Assembly: GCF_015160875.1 (NCBI RefSeq)
Contig: NZ_CP063374.1
Coordinates: 6,265,501-6,329,500, forward strand
Origin: Streptomyces chromofuscus
GTDB lineage: Bacteria; Actinomycetota; Actinomycetes; Streptomycetales; Streptomycetaceae
Direction of reading: 5' to 3'
DNA length: 64,000 bases
Position 1 is the stretch's first letter, and the number at the start of each line of letters is the position of its first letter. The notes below the pieces were generated by a model. The model saw only the letters and a program-made list of their open reading frames with translations, had not been told where the DNA came from and searched no databases. This document shows, piece by piece, positions 50,813 to 58,993 of this stretch. A program made the translations under genes and the position numbers.

Positions 50813-51190
50813 GTGACGTGGCGACCAGGCGGATCGGTGGATTCTGCGACAGGAACGGGCCGTCGGGGAGAGGGCGGCGGCCGGGGCGGGCGGCATGCGG
50901 TGGTCGTGGGCGGGAGCCTCGCGGGGCTCCTCGCGGCGCACGTCCTGGCCGGGCACGCCGACCGGGTGACCGTCGTCGAGCGCGACCGGTTCCCGGACGG
51001 CGGCAAGCCGCGGCCCGGCGTCCCACAGGGCCGGCACCCGCACGTCCTGCTGGAGGGCGGGCAGGTGGCCCTGGAATCGCTGCTGCCGGGCTTCCTGGCG
51101 GAGCTGCGGGCGGCGGGGGCGCCGCGGGTGGGCATGCCGTCGGACCTCGTACTCTGGCAGGACGGCCCCTGGTTCCGACGGCGTCTCGTT
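50813..51190 (+). pseudogene. N-terminal remnant of an FAD-dependent monooxygenase-like gene
   Basis: The frame from GTG 50813 shows HAVVVGGSLAGLLAAHVLAGHADRVTVVERDRFPDGG, then KPRPGVPQGRHPHVLLEGGQVALESLLPGF, then AAGAPRVGMPSDLVLWQDGPWFRR. This matches the first 100-120 residues of FAD-binding monooxygenases normally 400-500 residues long. After about 51190 similarity ends, and the frame runs antisense through the meaB gene. The catalytic C-terminal part is missing, so the gene was truncated, probably by a deletion ending near the meaB stop. No frameshift is needed to read the fragment. Confidence 0.7.
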
Positions 51191-51209
51191 GCGGCCGGCT
51201 CCGGACGAG

Positions 51210-51240
51210 GGCTGAGGGGCCGCCGGGACCCGCCTCAGCC
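51210..51240 (-). terminator. Hairpin overlapping the meaB stop
   Basis: GGCTGAGG (51210-51217) pairs with CCTCAGCC (51233-51240); the meaB stop codon lies in one arm. Confidence 0.45.
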
Positions 51241-52233
51241 GGGCGGTGCGTCGCCCGCGTGCCCCTCGAACGCCCGCAGGATCCCCTCCGCCGCCAGCGA
51301 CGCCGTCAACTCGCCCGACCTCACCCGCTGTTCGAGGTCCGGTGCGACGGCGCGTACGGCCGGGTGGGCGCGCAGGCGGCCCAGCAGCTCGTCGCGGACC
51401 ATCGTCCAGGTCCAGTCGACCTGCTGGTCACGGCGCTTGGCGGCCAGCCGGCCGGTGGAGTCGAGGAGCGTGCGGTGCTGTTCGAGGCGCTCCCAGACGG
51501 TGTCGAGTCCGGTCGACTCGCGGGCGCTGCAGTGCAGCACCGGCGGCGTCCAGAAGGCGTCCTTGCCGTGCATCAGCCGCAGCGCGCCCGACAACTCACG
51601 TGCCGCCGCCCGCGCGTCGCGCTCGTGCGGGCCGTCCGCCTTGTTGACGGCGATCACGTCGGCCAGCTCCAGGACGCCCTTCTTGATGCCCTGCAGCTGG
51701 TCGCCGGTGCGGGCGAGGGTGAGCAGCAGGAACGAGTCGACCATGTCGGCGACGGCGGTCTCCGACTGGCCCACGCCCACCGTCTCGACGAGGACCACGT
51801 CGTATCCCGCCGCCTCCATCACCACGATCGACTCGCGGGTCGCCTTGGCGACCCCGCCGAGGGTGCCGGCCGTGGGGGAGGGGCGCACGAAGGCCGCGGG
51901 GTCCACGGCGAGGCGCTCCATCCTGGTCTTGTCGCCCAGGATCGAGCCGCCCGTCCGGTTCGACGACGGGTCCACGGCGAGGACGGCGACGCGGTGGCCC
52001 AGGCCGGTCAGCATCGTGCCGAACGCGTCGATGAACGTCGACTTGCCGACACCCGGGACCCCGCTGACGCCGATCCGCCGCGCCTTCCCGCTGTGCGGCA
52101 GCAGCTCGGTCAGCAACTGCTGGGCCGACACCCGGTGTTGCGGCCGGGTGGACTCCACCAGCGTGATCGCGCGTGCCACGACCGCCCGCTTCCCGTCGAG
52201 CACGCCCTTCACATACGCGTCAACGTCGATCAC
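51235..52233 (-). CDS. meaB: Methylmalonyl-CoA mutase-associated GTPase
   Basis: 332 aa (ArgK/MeaB family). P-loop GVPGVGKST (58-66), then VLAVDPSSNRTGGSILGDKTRM (switch), ETVGVGQSE, VNKADG (the NKxD guanine motif). MeaB protects and reloads methylmalonyl-CoA mutase with adenosylcobalamin. GTG 52233 overlaps the mutB stop by 4 nt, so it is the third gene of the mutase operon. Confidence 0.95.
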   Translation of the reverse strand: MIDVDAYVKGVLDGKRAVVARAITLVESTRPQHRVSAQQLLTELLPHSGKARRIGVSGVPGVGKSTFIDAFGTMLTGLGHRVAVLAVDPSSNRTGGSILGDKTRMERLAVDPAAFVRPSPTAGTLGGVAKATRESIVVMEAAGYDVVLVETVGVGQSETAVADMVDSFLLLTLARTGDQLQGIKKGVLELADVIAVNKADGPHERDARAAARELSGALRLMHGKDAFWTPPVLHCSARESTGLDTVWERLEQHRTLLDSTGRLAAKRRDQQVDWTWTMVRDELLGRLRAHPAVRAVAPDLEQRVRSGELTASLAAEGILRAFEGHAGDAPPG

Positions 52234-54404
52234 AGCTCGTGCCCGAGGCCGGCCGACAGCCGCTTCACCAGGTCGTGGGCCGCGTCCGGAATCACCGTCC
52301 CGGGCGGGAAGACGGCCGCCGCGCCCATCTCCAGCAGGGTCGGCACGTCCTGCGGGGGGATCACCCCGCCGACGACGATCATGATGTCCTCGCGGCCCTC
52401 CTCGGCCAGCGCCTCGCGCAGCGCCGGGACGAGCGTGAGGTGACCGGCGGCCAGCGACGACACCCCGACGATGTGCACGTCCGCCTCGACGGCCTGGCGG
52501 GCCACCTCGGCCGGGGTCTGGAACAGCGGGCCGACGTCCACGTCGAAGCCCAGGTCGGCGAAGGCGGAGGCGATCACCTTCTGGCCGCGGTCGTGGCCGT
52601 CCTGGCCCATCTTGGCGACGAGGATGCGCGGACGGCGGCCCTCGGCCTCCGCGAAGGCGTCCACCAGGGCGCGGGTGCGGTCCACGGACGGGGACTCGCC
52701 GGCTTCGTTGCGGTACACGCCGGAGATCGTACGGATCTGGCTCGCGTGCCGCCCGTACACCTTCTCCAGGGCGTCCGAGATCTCCCCGACGGTCGCCTTC
52801 GCGCGGGCCGCGTGCACCGCCAGCTCCAGCAGGTTGCCGTCACCGCCGGCGGCCCGGGTCAGCGCGTCCAGGGCGTCCCGGCAGGCGGTCTCGTCCCGTT
52901 CCTCGCGCAGCCGCCGCAGCTTCTCGATCTGCTGGGCGCGCACCGAGGAGTTGTCGACCTTGAGCACCTCGATCTGCTCGTCGCTGTCGACCCGGTACTT
53001 GTTCACGCCGATCACCGGCTGCCGCCCGGAGTCGATGCGGGCCTGGGTGCGGGCCGCGGCCTCCTCCACGCGCAGCTTGGGGATGCCGGCGTCGATGGCC
53101 TGCGCCATGCCGCCCGCCTGCTCGACCTCCTGGATGTGCTGCCAGGCGCGGCGGGCGAGGTCGTACGTCAGCTTCTCGACGTAGGCGCTGCCGCCCCACG
53201 GGTCGATGACCCGCGTCGTGCCGGACTCCTGCTGGATGAGCAGCTGGGTGTTGCGGGCGATCCGCGCCGAGAAGTCCGTCGGCAGCGCGAGCGCCTCGTC
53301 GAGGGCGTTGGTGTGCAGCGACTGGGTGTGGCCCTGGGTGGCCGCCATCGCCTCCACGCACGTGCGCGTGACGTTGTTGAACACGTCCTGCGCGGTCAGC
53401 GACCAACCGGAGGTCTGCGAATGGGTGCGCAGGGAGAGGGACTTGGCGTTCTGCGGATCGAACTGCTTCACCAGCTTCGCCCACAGCAGGCGGGCCGCGC
53501 GGAGTTTGGCGATCTCCATGAAGAAGTTCATGCCGATCGCCCAGAAGAACGACAGCCGGGGCGCGAACGCGTCCACGTCCAGGCCCGCCGCCCGCCCCGC
53601 CCGGATGTACTCCACGCCGTCGGCGAGGGTGTACGCCAGTTCCAGGTCGGCCGTCGCGCCCGCTTCCTGGATGTGGTAGCCGGAGATGGAGATGGAGTTG
53701 TAGCGGGGCATCCGCTGCGAGGTGAAGGCGAAGATGTCGGAGATGATCCGCATCGACGGCTTCGGCGGATAGATGTAGGTGTTGCGGACCATGAACTCCT
53801 TGAGGATGTCGTTCTGGATGGTCCCCGCCAGCTTCTCCGGCGGTACTCCCTGCTCCTCGGCGGCGACGATGTACAGCGCCAGCACCGGCAGCACCGCGCC
53901 GTTCATCGTCATCGACACGGTCATCCGGTCCAACGGGATCCCGTCGAACAGCTGCCGCATGTCGTAGATCGAGTCGATCGCCACGCCCGCCATGCCGACG
54001 TCGCCGGTCACGCGCGGATGGTCGCTGTCGTACCCGCGGTGCGTGGGCAGGTCGAAGGCGACCGACAGGCCCTTCTGTCCGGCCGCCAAATTGCGCCGGT
54101 AGAAGGCGTTGGACTCCTCGGCGGTGGAGAAGCCCGCGTACTGGCGGATGGTCCAGGGCTGGTTGACGTACATCGTCGGGTAGGGCCCGCGCACGTACGG
54201 AGCCATGCCCGGGTAGGTGTCCAGGAAGTCCAGGCCCTCCAGGTCCTGCCCGGTGTAGAGCGGCTTGACGGCGATGCCCTCCGGGGTCTCCCAGAGCAGG
54301 TCGTCACCGCCGGCCGCCTTCTTCACCGCCGTGCGCCACTCGTCGGTGCCGCCGCCGGTGGCCGGGGTTCCCAGCTCGATCCCGGAGAAGTCGGGGACGG
54401 ACAT
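52230..54404 (-). CDS. mutB: Methylmalonyl-CoA mutase, large catalytic subunit
   Basis: 724 aa. N-terminal TIM barrel (about 60-400) with VRGPYPTMYVNQPWTIRQYAGFST and the substrate stretch SFDLPTHRGYDSD-like (VAFDLPTHRGYDSDHPRV). C-terminal cobalamin domain carries DGHDRGQKV (the DxHxxG base-off motif with His), VSSLAAGH and VVGGVIPP. It interconverts succinyl-CoA and methylmalonyl-CoA, feeding propionyl-CoA to the TCA cycle and polyketide extender units. ATG 54404 overlaps the mutA stop (TGATG). Confidence 0.96.
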   Translation of the reverse strand: MSVPDFSGIELGTPATGGGTDEWRTAVKKAAGGDDLLWETPEGIAVKPLYTGQDLEGLDFLDTYPGMAPYVRGPYPTMYVNQPWTIRQYAGFSTAEESNAFYRRNLAAGQKGLSVAFDLPTHRGYDSDHPRVTGDVGMAGVAIDSIYDMRQLFDGIPLDRMTVSMTMNGAVLPVLALYIVAAEEQGVPPEKLAGTIQNDILKEFMVRNTYIYPPKPSMRIISDIFAFTSQRMPRYNSISISGYHIQEAGATADLELAYTLADGVEYIRAGRAAGLDVDAFAPRLSFFWAIGMNFFMEIAKLRAARLLWAKLVKQFDPQNAKSLSLRTHSQTSGWSLTAQDVFNNVTRTCVEAMAATQGHTQSLHTNALDEALALPTDFSARIARNTQLLIQQESGTTRVIDPWGGSAYVEKLTYDLARRAWQHIQEVEQAGGMAQAIDAGIPKLRVEEAAARTQARIDSGRQPVIGVNKYRVDSDEQIEVLKVDNSSVRAQQIEKLRRLREERDETACRDALDALTRAAGGDGNLLELAVHAARAKATVGEISDALEKVYGRHASQIRTISGVYRNEAGESPSVDRTRALVDAFAEAEGRRPRILVAKMGQDGHDRGQKVIASAFADLGFDVDVGPLFQTPAEVARQAVEADVHIVGVSSLAAGHLTLVPALREALAEEGREDIMIVVGGVIPPQDVPTLLEMGAAAVFPPGTVIPDAAHDLVKRLSAGLGHEL

Positions 54405-56206
54405 CAGGACACTCCCATCCGGTCGAGGGTCGCGGAGAGCACGGCGACCGCGTCGCAGCCCGCGAAGACGTAGTCGTCGACACCCGCGTACTGCCCCGGC
54501 CGTCCCGCGAGGAACACATGGGCGGCGCCCGCCGCCGTCAGCTCGCGGGCGCGGGCCTCGGCCTGCTCCGCATACAGCGCGTCACTGGAGCAGAGGCAGA
54601 CCTCGTTCGCCCCGCTGTCCTCGAACGTGCCCTCGCTGACGGGCTCGATGCCGCCCGCCTGGAAGAGGTTCCCGGCGAAGGCGGCGCGCGCGGTGTGAGC
54701 GGCGGCCGGGCCGAGGGTGGCCAGGAAGATCCGGGGGCGGGAGCCCGTCGCGGCGAGGTGGGCGTCCGAGCGGGCGCGCAGGGCCTCGAACGCGTCGTCG
54801 CGGCGCACGCGGGGCAGGCCGCCGGTGGGCGGCTCGGGCGCGGGCTCGCGGACGACGGGCTTCTCGGACAGGTACGGGAACTCGCTGACGCCGGTGACGG
54901 GTTCGCGCCGCTTGGCCAGCCGCGCGCTGCGAGCCGCCCAGGTCTCGGCGAGCCGCTCGCGGACCGTCCCCGAGCGCAGCGCGGCTTCCTGACCGCCCGC
55001 GCGCTCGATGGTGCGGAAGAACTCCCAGGCGGCGTGAGCGAGTTCGTCCGTCAGCCGCTCCACGTACCAGGAGCCGCCCGCCGGGTCGATCACCCGGGAC
55101 AGGTGCGACTCCTCGATCAGGATCGCGGAGGTGTTGCGGGCGATGCGGCGCGCGAACGCGTCCGGCAGGCCCAGCGCGTGGTCGAACGGCAGCACGGTCA
55201 CGGCGTCGGCGCCGCCGACACCGGCGGCCAGCGTGGCCACCGTGGTGCGCAGCATGTTCACCCACGGGTCGCGGCGCGTCATCATCACCGGCGAGGTCAC
55301 GACGTGCTGCACCTGGGCGCCGGGCCCGCCGCACACCTCGGCGACCCGCGCCCACAGCCGGCGCGCCGCCCGCAGCTTGGCGATCGTCAGGAACTGGTCG
55401 GCGGTGGCCGCGTACCGGAACTCCATCTGTCCGCAGGCCTGTTCGACGCTCAGACCGGCCTCGGTCAGCGCCCGCAGATACGCGACACCGGTCGCCAGGG
55501 AGCACCCCAGCTCCTGCGCGGCCGAGCCGCCGGCCTCGTGGTAGGGCAGCGCGTCCACGGTGAGCGCGCGCAGCCCCGGGTACTCGTCGGCGCACCGGCG
55601 CGCGAGCCCGGCCACGACCGAGACGTCGTACGACTGTCCCGTGCGCGCCTCGAGGCCCAGCGGGTCGGCGCCCAGGTTGCCGCGCGCCGCCTCACCGGCC
55701 ACGCCCCGCTCCTCGTACAGCCGCAGCAGCTCCCGCGCCGCGTCCTCGGCCTCGCGTCCGGCGTCCAGGACGACCGGCGCCAGGTCGAGGTGGACGCCGT
55801 CGAGCACCTGGCCGAGGGAGGACACCGGCACGCCGCCCTCGCCGGCGACCAGCCACAGCGAGGTGACGCCGTTCTCCAGGTCGGCGAGCACCGCGCCGCC
55901 GTCGACGGTCGCGTGCCGCTGCCGTACGTCCCAGCCGCCGAGCGTGTTCCCCTCGGCCCGGGCGCCACGTACGAAGGGCGCGAAACCGGGGAAGCCGGGC
56001 TCGGGCGCGGCGTCGTGGGCGGTGTACAGGGGCCGGACACGGAGTCCGTCCTCCAGCGTGGTGGTCAGGGCGTCCTCGGCGGCCGCGTCCTCGACGTCCT
56101 TGCCCGACTTGCGCAGTACGCCCGCCACAAGGCGCTGCCACTGCTCACGGGTCGCGTCGGAGAACTCGGCGGCCAGAGTAAGCCCGTCGTCGGGCAGGAC
56201 CGTCAT
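54404..56206 (-). CDS. mutA: Methylmalonyl-CoA mutase, small subunit
   Basis: 600 aa. It is paralogous to the large subunit, but the C-terminal domain lacks the DxHxxG motif; the equivalent region reads TLGPAAAHTARAAFAGNLFQAGG, so it does not bind cobalamin. It forms the alpha-beta dimer with MutB. The barrel part keeps AASRVIDPAGGSWYVERLTDELA-like motifs. ATG 56206 is 6 nt after a TAGCAT -10 box and has no ribosome site. First gene of mutA-mutB-meaB. Confidence 0.94.
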   Translation of the reverse strand: MTVLPDDGLTLAAEFSDATREQWQRLVAGVLRKSGKDVEDAAAEDALTTTLEDGLRVRPLYTAHDAAPEPGFPGFAPFVRGARAEGNTLGGWDVRQRHATVDGGAVLADLENGVTSLWLVAGEGGVPVSSLGQVLDGVHLDLAPVVLDAGREAEDAARELLRLYEERGVAGEAARGNLGADPLGLEARTGQSYDVSVVAGLARRCADEYPGLRALTVDALPYHEAGGSAAQELGCSLATGVAYLRALTEAGLSVEQACGQMEFRYAATADQFLTIAKLRAARRLWARVAEVCGGPGAQVQHVVTSPVMMTRRDPWVNMLRTTVATLAAGVGGADAVTVLPFDHALGLPDAFARRIARNTSAILIEESHLSRVIDPAGGSWYVERLTDELAHAAWEFFRTIERAGGQEAALRSGTVRERLAETWAARSARLAKRREPVTGVSEFPYLSEKPVVREPAPEPPTGGLPRVRRDDAFEALRARSDAHLAATGSRPRIFLATLGPAAAHTARAAFAGNLFQAGGIEPVSEGTFEDSGANEVCLCSSDALYAEQAEARARELTAAGAAHVFLAGRPGQYAGVDDYVFAGCDAVAVLSATLDRMGVS

Positions 56207-56212
56207 GCTCGG

Positions 56213-56218
56213 ATGCTA
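56213..56218 (-). promoter_or_regulatory. -10 element of the mutA leaderless promoter (TAGCAT)
   Basis: TAGCAT on the minus strand ends 6 nt before the mutA ATG; the operon probably starts at the A of the ATG. Confidence 0.6.
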
Positions 56219-56303
56219 GGCCAGGTGGACAAAGGAGCAGCAGAGGGCACGGCTGTGACCTTGCCCTCGCCGGGTGGACCTTGATGCGGCGACGGACTCC
56301 GTA

Positions 56304-57071
56304 CTACGCCGGGGTGTGACCGCCCTCACGCGGGCTTCCCGGGCGGCCCGCGAGGTCCGGTGCCGGTGCGGTTGCCGGTCCGGGCACGGGGCGCGGTGCC
56401 GCCCACAGGCCGCGGACATGGCCCAGATGGCGGGTCATGACGGCGTGCACGGCCTGCTCGTCGCGGGCGAGCAGGGCGTCGAGGAGTTCCAGGTGCTCCT
56501 CGGCGGACGCCTGGAGGCGGCCCTGCTCGGCGAGCGCCGTCAGGCCGTAGAGACGGGCGCGGCGGCGCAGGTCGCGGACCACCTCGACCAGGTGCTCGTT
56601 GCCCGCGAGGGCCAGGAGCCCGAGGTGGAAGCGCAGGTCGGCCTCGACGTAGGCGATCAGGTCGCCGGCCGCGGCAGCGGTGACGATCTCCTCGGCGACC
56701 GGGCGCAGCGCGGCCGGCGCGGCTGGGTCGGCGGTGCGGGCCAGCCGGGCCGTGGTGGGGATCTCGATCAGCGCGCGGACGTGGGTGTACTCGTCGAGCT
56801 GCTTGTCGGAGACGGCCGTGACCCGGAAGCCCTTGTTGGGCACCGTGTCGACCAGGCCCTCCTTGGCCAGGTCCAGCATCGCCTCGCGCACCGGCGTCGC
56901 GGACACCCCGAAGCGGGCGGCGAGCGCGGGCGCCGAGTGGACCTCGCCGGGGCGCAGCTCACCGGCGATCAGCGCGGCGCGCAGGGCGTCGGCGACGCGC
57001 TCGCGGTAGCTGCTCCTCCTGCCGCCGAGCATGGGCAGGCCGGGACTCGGCGCGGTCGTGGGGTTCCTCAT
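56304..57071 (-). CDS. GntR-family (FCD) transcriptional regulator
   Basis: 255 aa. Winged-helix domain at about 18-85 (YRERVADALRAALIAGELRPGEVHSAPALAARFGVSATPVREAMLDLAKEGLVDTV). FCD effector domain follows with conserved VRALIEIPTTARLA, ADLRFHLGLLALAGNEHLVEVV and AVHAVMTRHLGHV (metal-binding His residues). It closes the hydroxyproline operon and likely responds to an intermediate of that pathway. ATG 57071 has GAGG 9 nt upstream; ATG 57080 is too close to that site. The stop of the epimerase gene lies 12 nt upstream. Confidence 0.9.
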   Translation of the reverse strand: MRNPTTAPSPGLPMLGGRRSSYRERVADALRAALIAGELRPGEVHSAPALAARFGVSATPVREAMLDLAKEGLVDTVPNKGFRVTAVSDKQLDEYTHVRALIEIPTTARLARTADPAAPAALRPVAEEIVTAAAAGDLIAYVEADLRFHLGLLALAGNEHLVEVVRDLRRRARLYGLTALAEQGRLQASAEEHLELLDALLARDEQAVHAVMTRHLGHVRGLWAAPRPVPGPATAPAPDLAGRPGSPREGGHTPA

Positions 57072-57082
57072 CGAAGCCATCC

Positions 57083-58084
57083 TCACAGAACGAACCCGGC
57101 GGGGAAGGGGTCGTCGGGGTCCAGCAGGTACTGGGCCGTACCCGTGATCCACGCCCGGCCGGTGAAGCTGGGCAGCACCGCCGGGAGCCCGGCCACCTCC
57201 GTCGTGCCGAGCAGGCGGCCCGTGAAGTGGGTGCCGATGAAGGACTCGTTGACGAACTCGGTGTGCAACGGCAGCTCACTACGGGCGTGCAGTTGCGCCA
57301 TGCGCGCGCTGGTGCCCGTACCGCAGGGGGAGCGGTCGAACCAGCCGGGGTGGATCGCCATCGCGTGGCGCGAGTGGCGGGCGGTGGCGTCCGGGGCGAG
57401 CAGATGCACGTGGTGCAGGCCGTGGATCGACGGGTCCTCGGGGTGGACCGGCTCCCGCTCGGCGTTGACGGCCTCCATCAGCGCCAGACCCGCCTGAAGC
57501 ATGTCGTCCTTGCGGGCCCGGTCGAACGGCAGACCGAACTCCGCCAGCGGCAGGATGGCGTAGAAGTTGCCGCCGTAGGCCAGGTCGTAGGTCACCGTGC
57601 GCCCGTCGGCGAGCGTGGCCCTGCGGTCCAGACCGACGGCGAAGGACGGGACGTTGCGCAGGGTGACGTGCCTGGCCGCGCCGCCCTCGACCGCGACCTC
57701 GGCGACCACGAGACCGGCCGGGGTGTCGAGACGGACGGTGGTGACCGGCTCGGTGACCTCGACCATGCCGGTCTCCACCAGCACCGTCGCCACGCCGATC
57801 GTGCCGTGCCCGCACATCGGCAGATAGCCGGAGACCTCGATGAAGACGACGCCCCAGTCGCAGTCGGGCCGGGTGGGCGGCTGGAGGATCGCGCCGCTCA
57901 TCGCCGCGTGGCCGCGCGGCTCGTTCATCAGCAGCCGCTTGACGTCGTCGCGGTGTTCACGGAAGTACAGCCGCCGCTCGTTCATCGTCGCGCCGGGGAT
58001 GGCGCCGATCCCGCCGGTGATCACGCGGGTGGGCATGCCCTCGGTGTGCGAGTCGACGGCGTGCAGGACGAGTGTGCTGCGCAC
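57083..58084 (-). CDS. 4-hydroxyproline 2-epimerase (proline racemase family)
   Basis: 333 aa. The two catalytic cysteines are present: C91 in MCGHGTIGVAT and C254 in SPCGTGTSA. Having both Cys, together with the neighbours, favours epimerisation of trans-4-hydroxy-L-proline to cis-4-hydroxy-D-proline over dehydration (Cys/Thr type). GTG 58084 has GGGAGG upstream. It lies between the DapA-like gene (12-bp gap) and the GntR gene. Confidence 0.92.
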   Translation of the reverse strand: MRSTLVLHAVDSHTEGMPTRVITGGIGAIPGATMNERRLYFREHRDDVKRLLMNEPRGHAAMSGAILQPPTRPDCDWGVVFIEVSGYLPMCGHGTIGVATVLVETGMVEVTEPVTTVRLDTPAGLVVAEVAVEGGAARHVTLRNVPSFAVGLDRRATLADGRTVTYDLAYGGNFYAILPLAEFGLPFDRARKDDMLQAGLALMEAVNAEREPVHPEDPSIHGLHHVHLLAPDATARHSRHAMAIHPGWFDRSPCGTGTSARMAQLHARSELPLHTEFVNESFIGTHFTGRLLGTTEVAGLPAVLPSFTGRAWITGTAQYLLDPDDPFPAGFVL

Positions 58085-58096
58085 GAGCGACCTCCC

Positions 58097-58993
58097 TCAC
58101 GCCAGTCCCGCGGCGACGGCCTTCTCCGTCGCCGCCCGTACGGCCGCCTCCTGTTCCGGCGCCAGCGGCATCCGCGGAGGCCGGCACGGGCCGCCGTACC
58201 GTCCGACGATGTCCATCGACAGCTTGATGGCCTGCACGAACTCCACGCGCGAGTCCCAGCGCAGCAGCGGGTGCAGCTGCTGGTACAGGGGCAGCGCGGT
58301 CTCCAGGTCGCCGGCCGCCGCGGCCCGGTACAGCTCGACCGAGGCCTTCGGCAGGGCGTTCGGATACCCGGCCACCCAGCCCTTCGCGCCCGCGATCGCC
58401 AGTTCCAGTGCGACGTCGTCGGCGCCGATCAGCAGGTCCAGTTCCGGGGCGAGTTCGGCGATGCGGTACGCGCGCCGGACGTCGCCGGAGAACTCCTTGA
58501 CGCCCTGGATCAGTCCCTCGCCGTGCAGCCTTCCCAGCAGTTCCGGCACGAGGTCGACCTTGGTGTCGACCGGGTTGTTGTACGCCACGACGGGCAGGCC
58601 CGCCCGGGCGACCTCGGCGTAGTGCGCGAGGACGGACCGCTCGTCGGCGCGGTAGGCGTTGGGCGGCAGCAGCATCACCGCGGCACAGCCCGCCTCCCTC
58701 GCCTGCTCGGCCCAGCGCCGGGCCTCGGCCGCACCGTACGCGGCGACCCCGGGCATCACCCGCTCGCCGCCGACCGCGGCGACGGCGGTCTCGACGACCC
58801 GGGCGCGCTCCTCGGGGGTGAGCACCTGGTACTCGCCGAGCGAGCCGTTCGGCACGACGCCGTCGCAGCCGTTCGCCACCAGCCAGGCGCAGTGCTCGGC
58901 GAACGCGTCGAGGTCCACGGCCAGATCGGCGGTGAGCGGCAGCGCGGTGGCGACGAGGACGCCGCGCCAGGGGCGGTGCTGTTCAGTCGTCAT
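58097..58993 (-). CDS. DapA-family aldolase/deaminase (probable pyrroline-4-hydroxy-2-carboxylate deaminase)
   Basis: 298 aa, TIM-barrel of the dihydrodipicolinate synthase family. Catalytic Lys lies in LIQGVKEFSGDVRRAY and the Tyr in VVAYNNPVDT; GCDGVVPNGSLGEYQVLTPEER is the substrate loop. In hydroxyproline clusters such proteins deaminate 1-pyrroline-4-hydroxy-2-carboxylate to alpha-ketoglutarate semialdehyde. That role is taken from context. ATG 58993 with GGAAGG upstream; it overlaps the preceding gene by 11 nt. Confidence 0.88.
   Translation of the reverse strand: MTTEQHRPWRGVLVATALPLTADLAVDLDAFAEHCAWLVANGCDGVVPNGSLGEYQVLTPEERARVVETAVAAVGGERVMPGVAAYGAAEARRWAEQAREAGCAAVMLLPPNAYRADERSVLAHYAEVARAGLPVVAYNNPVDTKVDLVPELLGRLHGEGLIQGVKEFSGDVRRAYRIAELAPELDLLIGADDVALELAIAGAKGWVAGYPNALPKASVELYRAAAAGDLETALPLYQQLHPLLRWDSRVEFVQAIKLSMDIVGRYGGPCRPPRMPLAPEQEAAVRAATEKAVAAGLA

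Noticed and set aside
50813..52384. Full-length 523-residue FAD enzyme
   Set aside because: After about 51190 the frame is only the antisense of meaB; no monooxygenase motifs continue.
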